Assembly (NCBI RefSeq): GCF_030732845.1
Contig: NZ_JASHKA010000005.1
Span: forward strand, 248,001-312,000
Direction of reading: 5' to 3'
From: Roseibium sp. MMSF_3544
Lineage (GTDB): Bacteria > Pseudomonadota > Alphaproteobacteria > Rhizobiales > Stappiaceae
DNA: 64,000 nt
In this document: positions 58,433-64,000 of the stretch, piece after piece
Position numbering within the stretch: the stretch's first letter is position 1
Layout: every line of letters begins with the position of its first letter
Translations under genes and position numbers: made by a program
The notes under the pieces: model-generated
Told to the model about the DNA's origin: nothing
The model's input: only the letters and a program-made list of their open reading frames with translations
Database searches by the model: none

Positions 58433-59596
58433 CTAGTCATCGGCTAGGTAATTTGCGCCGAAGCTCATGAGCAATCTTATAAACTGGGTGCGGGTTGAAC
58501 AGCCAGTCTTGGTCAGGATCGCGTTGACCTGGTTGCGGATTGTGGCAACAGCCCGGTTGTTTTGCTCCGCGATTTGGGTGTTTGTCTGCCCCTCTGCCAG
58601 TTGGAGCACAAGTGCCGTTTCGGCCTGTGTGAGACCAAAGATTTTCTGAACCGGGTAGGGGTCGAGACTGACGGGTTTTGTCGTATCGAGACTGTGCAGC
58701 ACATATCCGGCGAATTCACCGGAACCGATCTCTTCGGCCTTGTTCAGATGCTGCAACTCGATACAGAGATGCTCACCGTTCCGGTTGGAAATCACTTCCT
58801 TCCGGGGTCTGGCGCCGAACTGGCCGTGATTTTGGACGTCTGATTTCAGTTCCTCAAACCGTTTCTGATCGGCGTCTCGACTGAATTGCAATGCGCCGCC
58901 AGGGGCTTTGACGAAGACACCGGTGTCCTTTCGCTGGCGCCTGAATTCTTCGTTTTCCTGAACAATCCGGCCCTTGGCATCGAGGACGCAAATCCCGAGG
59001 GCAAGTCTGTCCATCGCAGCCATAAGCTGAAGCCTGTGTGTGGCAAGATGCTGCGTTGGCCGGCTGAGATCGATGGCTTTTGCAAGATGTGGCAGCACCT
59101 TGTTGAGAACGGACAGTTCTTCGGCAAGCGCCGGACCGCGACCATCCGGATACTGGAGGGTGAATTGCCCGACATTGAGATTGTCCTTGTTCAGGAACGC
59201 AATCACCCGATGCCTGAGACCAATCTCCATAAGCGACCGGACATTGGGACGAGACAGGAACTCGTCATAGTCATCATAGACGGGCTCGTCGCTGAGTGCT
59301 TCGATATCGTCCTTCATCGATATGATCGACTTGGCAACGGAACGATCAGCTATTTCCTGCTGCAGGTTGTCGTGGACGTAATCGTCCATAGCCCTTTCAG
59401 AAAACGACCCGCACATGTGAGTGATCAGAAAGGGTCTTTTGGGCAGGTTTTCGGCGTATTCGAAAATCGAGCAACTTCTCGCGCCGGCAATTTCGGCGCA
59501 GCGGTCGAGAACATCGGGCCAAAGCGACGGATCGAAAGCCGCGTCATACATGGAGAAAACCAGATCATCGGCGTGCCGATCTCGCCTTGCCGTCAT
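58433..59596 (-). CDS. LuxR-type transcriptional regulator
   Basis: 387 aa. C-terminal LuxR helix-turn-helix at about 322-380 (LTQAETALVLQLAEGQTNTQIAE split as LTQAETALVLQ and NNRAVATIRNQVNAILTKTG). The N-terminal 300 residues include a PAS-like sensory region (about 195-300, LALGICVLDAKGRIVQENEEF). Not a quorum-sensing LuxR by the visible N-terminus. Lies upstream of the guanidine operon in the same direction; any regulatory link to it is unproven, and a sigma-54 promoter would need an AAA+ activator, which this is not. Confidence 0.85.
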   Translation of the reverse strand: MTARRDRHADDLVFSMYDAAFDPSLWPDVLDRCAEIAGARSCSIFEYAENLPKRPFLITHMCGSFSERAMDDYVHDNLQQEIADRSVAKSIISMKDDIEALSDEPVYDDYDEFLSRPNVRSLMEIGLRHRVIAFLNKDNLNVGQFTLQYPDGRGPALAEELSVLNKVLPHLAKAIDLSRPTQHLATHRLQLMAAMDRLALGICVLDAKGRIVQENEEFRRQRKDTGVFVKAPGGALQFSRDADQKRFEELKSDVQNHGQFGARPRKEVISNRNGEHLCIELQHLNKAEEIGSGEFAGYVLHSLDTTKPVSLDPYPVQKIFGLTQAETALVLQLAEGQTNTQIAEQNNRAVATIRNQVNAILTKTGCSTRTQFIRLLMSFGANYLADD

Positions 59597-59655
59597 TGCG
59601 TTCGGAACCTCCCGAAATAATGTGTCCTGACCCTAAGTATCATAAATTGGAAAAA

Positions 59656-59698
59656 CGGTTGTTTTGCAACCGCTTCGGCTTGAATGTGCCTTAGGCAC
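59656..59698. repeat. Two small inverted repeats upstream of the LuxR gene
   Basis: CGGTTG-N5-CAACCG at 59656-59672 and GTGCC-TTA-GGCAC at 59686-59698 lie 60-100 bases before the LuxR start, in a 221-base gap with no gene. Candidate autoregulatory sites; no known box assigned. Confidence 0.3.
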
Positions 59699-59817
59699 CG
59701 AGGTTTAGGATTCAAGATTATCGCAAGAACCCGCAGCCTGAAGGGCAAAGCCCTACAAGGCAGCACGAAAGGGAACGCACTAAGGAACGACTGAACCTAG
59801 TCTTGTGGAGCCTGACG

Positions 59818-60132
59818 TCACGCCGATATCTCAGCCTCGATCAGTTTTCCCAATCGCGGCATGAGTTCAAGTATCCAGTCGGCCTGCCGATTGCCGTGAA
59901 TTGAAAGCCAAAGGCGTGAAGGTTTGGCGACCTCGTCGCGCGCCCACCAGGTCACCTCCAGGACGCCGCGCTCGTCGCGCCTCTTGAAGTGCCAGTGCAC
60001 GCAGCCAGGATACTTTTTCAAAGTGGTCTTAAGCGTGGCATCGAGCGCTTCCTTGGCGCAGACATTTTCGACGGCACGCATGACCGCATCAGGATCCACA
60101 GACGCAGGTAAATCGATCTCAAAATCTTGCAT
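59818..60132 (-). CDS. Conserved hypothetical protein
   Basis: 104 aa, soluble, no signal peptide. Contains an alpha-beta pattern with LKKYPGCVHWHFKRRDERGVLEVTWW-like central strand pair (PGCVHWHFKRRD, GVLEVTWW) and a C-terminal helix. Spacing of charged and aromatic residues suggests a small alpha/beta domain. Start ATG 60132 preferred over the GTG directly before it. No family recognised. Confidence 0.65.
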   Translation of the reverse strand: MQDFEIDLPASVDPDAVMRAVENVCAKEALDATLKTTLKKYPGCVHWHFKRRDERGVLEVTWWARDEVAKPSRLWLSIHGNRQADWILELMPRLGKLIEAEISA

Positions 60133-60237
60133 CACGTCGCACGCCTAAGGGACAGGGCAGGAGCAATAAAGCCAGCTTGAAAACAGAGCTTAAAGGTCCG
60201 AGCGTCGGTGATTTGTTCTGGAAACGCTATTGTTTAT

Positions 60238-60276
60238 CGAAAACAGTCGCGTGTGTTCTCCTGAATCCCACGCGAC
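60238..60276 (-). terminator. Terminator of the TRAP operon
   Basis: On the minus strand GTCGCGTG / CACGCGAC, 8-bp stem with a 15-nt loop, then TGTTTTCG, 30 bases after dctM. Confidence 0.6.
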
Positions 60277-60306
60277 GAACACGCTTCAAGGTCTGCGCAT
60301 TCTTTC

Positions 60307-61563
60307 TCAGCGGAAGACCATTCCGGGGAAAACGCTGAGCAAGACCACCACCAGGGCCGCAACGCCGACAAAAGGGAGTGCGGACTTGAAGATCGCACCG
60401 GCCTTCACGTTGGAGACGGTCGCGGCAACATAAAGCGCGACACCAACCGGAGGTGTCACCAGTCCGAGTGTCAGGTTCAGACACAGAACGACGCCCAGAT
60501 GATAGGGATCGATTCCATATACGGATGTTGCTACCGGCAGAATGATCGGCACGACCATGATCAGGGCCGGAATGCCGTCGATGATCATGCCCACCGCCAG
60601 CATGATCACGTTGACCAGCAGCAGGAACAGGATCGGGTTCTCGGCAACGGTGACCACCCATTCGGCAAGGCTTTGAGGTATCTGCCCGTAAATCAGAATC
60701 CAGCTGAAGACGTTTGCCGTTGCCACCATGAAGAGCACAAGCGCCGCGTTGGAGCCGGCCGTCAGCAGCATTTTCGGGATTTCCCGGTCCGAGAGTTCGC
60801 GCGTCAAGAACTTGCCGATCAGATAGGCCATGACTGCAGCGATGGCCGCGGATTCAGTTGGGGTGGCAATGCCGAACAAGATACTCCCGATGATCGAAAC
60901 GGGAATGACCAGCGTCAGCAATCCGTCGCGAAGCAATCCGATCCGTTCTTGCTTAGATAACGGCGGAGCGACAGGGAACGGGCTAACCAGACCGATCAGA
61001 AAAATCACCACCATGAAGCCGGCGGCCATCAGCAGACCCGGGACGATACCCGCAATGAAGAGATCGCCGATCGAAATCTGGGCGAGCACACCATAAACCA
61101 CGAACATCATGGAGGGCGGGATGATCGGGGACAGCAATCCCGCCGATGTTGTGGTCGCAACCGCAAAGGTTTTCCGGTATCCGGCCCTTTCCATTTCCGG
61201 AACCATGACTTTCGACATGATGGAGATCTGCGCGGTGGCCGATCCCAGGATTGATGCCATCATCATGTTGGCGAGAATGTTCACATAGACCAATCCGCCT
61301 TTCATTGTTCCGACAACCGCCCGCGCCATCCCGATCAGACGGCTGGTGATGCCGCCGCCATTCATCATCTCACCGACCATCATGAACAGCGGGATCGCCA
61401 GCAGACCGTATTTTCCGATGCCGGACTGCAATTGAAGCGCATAGGAGCCGATGAGAGCCACGTTTCCGGTGTCCAGCACATAGACAATGGCCGAGACCGC
61501 GAGAACGATGCCGATAGGTGCTCCGATGAAAAGCAGAACCACAAACACAAAAGCAGTGATCAT
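60307..61563 (-). CDS. dctM: TRAP transporter large permease (DctM type)
   Basis: 418 aa, about twelve helices, the ion-coupled translocation subunit. Family signatures FIGAPIGIVLAVSAIVYVL, GLLAIPLFMMVGEMMNGGGI and SAGLLSPIIPPSMMFVVYG, and near the end NLTLGLVTPPVGVALYVA. Start overlaps the dctQ stop by ATGA. Confidence 0.95.
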   Translation of the reverse strand: MITAFVFVVLLFIGAPIGIVLAVSAIVYVLDTGNVALIGSYALQLQSGIGKYGLLAIPLFMMVGEMMNGGGITSRLIGMARAVVGTMKGGLVYVNILANMMMASILGSATAQISIMSKVMVPEMERAGYRKTFAVATTTSAGLLSPIIPPSMMFVVYGVLAQISIGDLFIAGIVPGLLMAAGFMVVIFLIGLVSPFPVAPPLSKQERIGLLRDGLLTLVIPVSIIGSILFGIATPTESAAIAAVMAYLIGKFLTRELSDREIPKMLLTAGSNAALVLFMVATANVFSWILIYGQIPQSLAEWVVTVAENPILFLLLVNVIMLAVGMIIDGIPALIMVVPIILPVATSVYGIDPYHLGVVLCLNLTLGLVTPPVGVALYVAATVSNVKAGAIFKSALPFVGVAALVVVLLSVFPGMVFR

Positions 61564-62111
61564 GGCCGAACCCCTTTTTCAGGAGGGCCGTGAAGGTCCT
61601 GAAGAAGGCACGCCGCGCTGTGGATCGTCAGCGTGATCGCAAAGACCGGCATGATCAGGAAGAACCACAAGCGGCGTACACCGATTGTGTTGGTCACTTC
61701 CTGGTAGACGCTGTTGAACGTGCTTTCGAAGAATGTTTGCAGGTCAAATCCGCTCCGCGCCAGAGTGAGAGGGTCGAACCAGACCCAGCTGGCATAGGCC
61801 AGAAACAGCGCGAAGCCAAGATTGACACACTGGACGGCAATAGACAGCCGGCGACGCATGGTTTTGGAGACCGCATCTGTAAGAAGCGTCACCGAAAAAT
61901 TTCGTCTTTGGGCAAACATCAGGCTGGAACCGACAAAGGCGAAGACAACCATCAGGTTGATTGCCAGCTCATCGACCCAATACAAGGACCAGTTCACGGC
62001 TCGGCTTGTGACATTGAGTATCATCAGCAAGAGCACTGCGGCGACCAGCAACTTGAGAATGGCAGCCTCGATTTTTGCAATCCAGTCCGATGTTTTCAGC
62101 AAAACATTCAT
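61560..62111 (-). CDS. dctQ: TRAP transporter small permease (DctQ type)
   Basis: 183 aa, four helices, partner of DctM; NWSLYWVDELAINLMVVFAF-like second helix region with WVDE is typical. ATG 62111 has AGGGG six bases upstream; the TTG start at 62141 is less likely. Confidence 0.92.
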   Translation of the reverse strand: MNVLLKTSDWIAKIEAAILKLLVAAVLLLMILNVTSRAVNWSLYWVDELAINLMVVFAFVGSSLMFAQRRNFSVTLLTDAVSKTMRRRLSIAVQCVNLGFALFLAYASWVWFDPLTLARSGFDLQTFFESTFNSVYQEVTNTIGVRRLWFFLIMPVFAITLTIHSAACLLQDLHGPPEKGVRP

Positions 62112-62172
62112 CTGCGCCCCTGTCGGTTTGGCCTTGGGCAAAGCGCCCGCGCCGTGACGCGGGCGATCACAT

Positions 62173-63162
62173 TTACTGCGTTAGCGCATTTGCTTCTGCC
62201 TGTAGGGCGGCGATGGAAGGCGCTTTGGGTTCCCAGATGGCTTTCCATTCGGGGATCGTGTCTCCGAAGAATCCCGGCGCCGCATCGACGACATTTATCC
62301 CGGTTCCCTTGAGATCACCCAGCCATTTGGGCTCGTACTCGATGTATTGCGCAAAGAGCCAATCGATCTGCTCGGAGACGGACTGCGACAGCATCTGCTT
62401 TTCTTCGTCGCTCAAAGCCGCCCAGTACCGGCCGGACACCACCGCAACGACAGGGAACATCATCTGGCTGGTGATGGTGAGGTTGGGGGCCTGATCATAA
62501 AGCTTCAGCTTCCAGGCGAGCTCCAGGTCGATGTCCGCACCATCGACTTGTCCGTTGGCAAGAGCATCGAACAGGCCGGGCAGGGGCACCGGCGTCGGGG
62601 CCACATTCATCAGTTCGTAGAAATCGCGGAGCGGCGCAAATGGTGTGATGCGATATTTTCGCCCGGCAAGGTCTGCCGACGTCAGGCCCGGTTCACGCGA
62701 GATCAGGTGCCGCATGCCACCCAGACCGAAGCCGAGCCCTTTCATGCCAAGCTTGGTGTATTGGTCGAGCATCCCAGTTGCCGTCGGTCCGGTCAACAAT
62801 TTCGACGCCTGGCTCACATTCTGCACCAGATAGGGCGTGAACAGAGCCGCCATGTCGTCAATGCGGTTGGAAAATTCGGCAACAGTCAGGAACCCCATGT
62901 CGAGGCCACCGGACTGGATCTGCTGGATCATGGTTGCCTCGTTGCCCAGCTGGCCGGACGGGAAGACCTGGGTTTCGATCTTGCCGCCGCTCTTTTCCGC
63001 AAGAGACGTACCGACACGGTCCATTGTCTGGGTCCAGAAGTGACTGGCCGGCGTGATCGTTCCGATCCGGAGTGTTTTTTCAGCAGCGGCTCGCGCAAGT
63101 CCCGGTGCGGCCAGCATGGCAGCAGCAAGAGACGTTGTTTTCAAAAAATTGCGGCGGTTCAT
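62173..63162 (-). CDS. dctP: TRAP substrate-binding protein (DctP type), Tat-exported
   Basis: 329 aa. N-terminus MNRRNFLKTTSLAAAMLAAP is a textbook twin-arginine signal (RRNFLK). DctP core: LRIGTITPASHFWTQTMDR, VFPSGQLGNEATMIQQIQSG and DIDLELAWKLKLYDQAPN. Tat export is common for DctP proteins. Ligand likely a carboxylate or related acid, but it cannot be read from sequence. Between the SDR gene and dctQ in one operon. Confidence 0.94.
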   Translation of the reverse strand: MNRRNFLKTTSLAAAMLAAPGLARAAAEKTLRIGTITPASHFWTQTMDRVGTSLAEKSGGKIETQVFPSGQLGNEATMIQQIQSGGLDMGFLTVAEFSNRIDDMAALFTPYLVQNVSQASKLLTGPTATGMLDQYTKLGMKGLGFGLGGMRHLISREPGLTSADLAGRKYRITPFAPLRDFYELMNVAPTPVPLPGLFDALANGQVDGADIDLELAWKLKLYDQAPNLTITSQMMFPVVAVVSGRYWAALSDEEKQMLSQSVSEQIDWLFAQYIEYEPKWLGDLKGTGINVVDAAPGFFGDTIPEWKAIWEPKAPSIAALQAEANALTQ

Positions 63163-63191
63163 TTGTTTCCTCCCCGTTGGTTTGGTCTTGA

Positions 63192-63944
63192 TCAGTGAAA
63201 ATACGCCCCACCGTCCACGACCAGCGTCTGACCGGTCATGAAGGCTGCGTCCTGCGAAGCGAGAAACGCCACGGCACCGACGACGTCTTCGGGCTGTTGG
63301 TCACGCGCGATGACGCGTGCCTTTTGCGAAATATCCTGGAGCTTCTCGATCTGGTGCGGATTGGCCTTGACGCCGTCGGACATCGTGAAACCGGGTGCAA
63401 CGCCGTTGACGCGAATACCTGAGGCTCCCAATTCCTTGGCCAAGGCCTTCGTCATGGCATTGATGGCACCCTTGCTGGCAACGTAATGCAGCAGGTAGGG
63501 AACACCCTTGAACGGTGTGCCCGACGACATGTTCACGATCGACCCGGCACCTTGCGCCTGCATGGCCGGCAAGACAGCGGCCGTGGCAAAGGCCTGACCC
63601 ATCACGTTGACATTGAGAACGCGTTGCCATTCTTCGGGTGAAATGTCGCTGAAATCCGTCAGTTTGAGCGTGGAATAAAGACCGGCATTGTTCACCAGAG
63701 TATCGATGCGATCGAAGGCATCCAACGCTTCGGTAGCCATTTTCTCGCAGGACGCCGGGTCGGAGATGTCGCAGAAGACCCCGATCGCCGGAGCGCCCGT
63801 CGCCGAAATCTCCGCAGCCGCTTCGGCCGCGCCAGAAACATCGGCAATCACAACGGCGGCACCGTCCCTTGCAAAGCGATCCGCAATGGCGCGGCCAATC
63901 CCCATGGCCCCGCCGGTCACGATGACTACATGTCTTTGGTCCAT
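63192..63944 (-). CDS. Short-chain dehydrogenase/reductase
   Basis: 250 aa SDR. NAD(P) motif TGGAMGIGRAIADRF at the N-terminus, NNAG, catalytic Ser in MSSGTPF, and YVASK (Tyr and Lys of the catalytic triad). ADVSG after strand two (Asp) suggests NAD preference. First gene in the window of the TRAP operon (29 bases before dctP), so it may oxidise the imported compound. ATG 63944 fits the usual SDR length; the GTG at 63989 would add 15 basic residues. Confidence 0.92.
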   Translation of the reverse strand: MDQRHVVIVTGGAMGIGRAIADRFARDGAAVVIADVSGAAEAAAEISATGAPAIGVFCDISDPASCEKMATEALDAFDRIDTLVNNAGLYSTLKLTDFSDISPEEWQRVLNVNVMGQAFATAAVLPAMQAQGAGSIVNMSSGTPFKGVPYLLHYVASKGAINAMTKALAKELGASGIRVNGVAPGFTMSDGVKANPHQIEKLQDISQKARVIARDQQPEDVVGAVAFLASQDAAFMTGQTLVVDGGAYFH

Positions 63945-64000
63945 TGTTCTGTTCCCGTAGTTTCTGCGCCGCTTATCGGGCTTGCGCACTGCGCCGCAGG

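Noticed and set aside
59679-59696. Sigma-54-like sequence AAGGCACATTCAAGCC before the LuxR gene (minus strand)
   Set aside because: The -24 element fits, but at the required spacing the -12 element reads CC instead of GC.

Overview
The window reads as a chromosomal segment of an alphaproteobacterium, most likely of the order Hyphomicrobiales (Rhizobiales). A marine Stappiaceae member (Roseibium/Labrenzia type) is my best guess. This is inferred from gene content: Pcs-type phosphatidylcholine synthase, an IalB-family protein, HspQ, an alphaproteobacterial GyrA with an acidic tail, a CDP-alcohol-type lipid gene, and many ABC and TRAP uptake systems. It has not been tested by alignment. I see no rRNA, tRNA, CRISPR array, transposase or prophage gene.

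Left part (1-23 kb), mostly core genes. Ppx/GppA phosphatase and rlmE overlap; guaB and rsmB follow; a TPR protein lies on the other strand; then guaA with an odd in-frame ORF directly behind its stop codon. Next come a DksA-type zinc finger protein, marC, gyrA, coaD, two cyclophilins, queA-tgt, galU, kdsA and eno.

Middle part (23-40 kb), mixed accessory genes. These are an HxlR regulator divergent from a VOC protein, a FrnE-like DsbA protein, a receiver-like protein, a degenerate adenylate-forming enzyme beside an orphan peptide-binding protein, ialB, hspQ, a Chloroflexus-type malyl-CoA lyase, a lipid A-type acyltransferase, an AEC transporter, a UbiH-like monooxygenase, pcs, a quinone oxidoreductase and a LysR regulator.

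Right part (40-64 kb), nitrogen and solute scavenging. A purine operon (5-hydroxyisourate hydrolase, xanthine dehydrogenase XdhABC and a BMP-type ABC importer) has a good sigma-54 promoter in front. After a patatin-like lipase and an alpha/beta hydrolase comes the highlight, a minus-strand guanidine operon. A textbook guanidine-I (ykkC) riboswitch lies at 58133-58260. It is preceded by a near-perfect sigma-54 promoter whose predicted start site is the first base of riboswitch helix P1. The riboswitch leads an ABC importer, a ureohydrolase with GdmH-like (Ni-dependent guanidine hydrolase) features, an extremely histidine-rich protein and a tiny HupE-like membrane protein. I read this as import of guanidine, hydrolysis to urea and ammonia, and a dedicated nickel-handling module, all under nitrogen control. 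A LuxR-type regulator and a TRAP transporter/SDR operon close the window.
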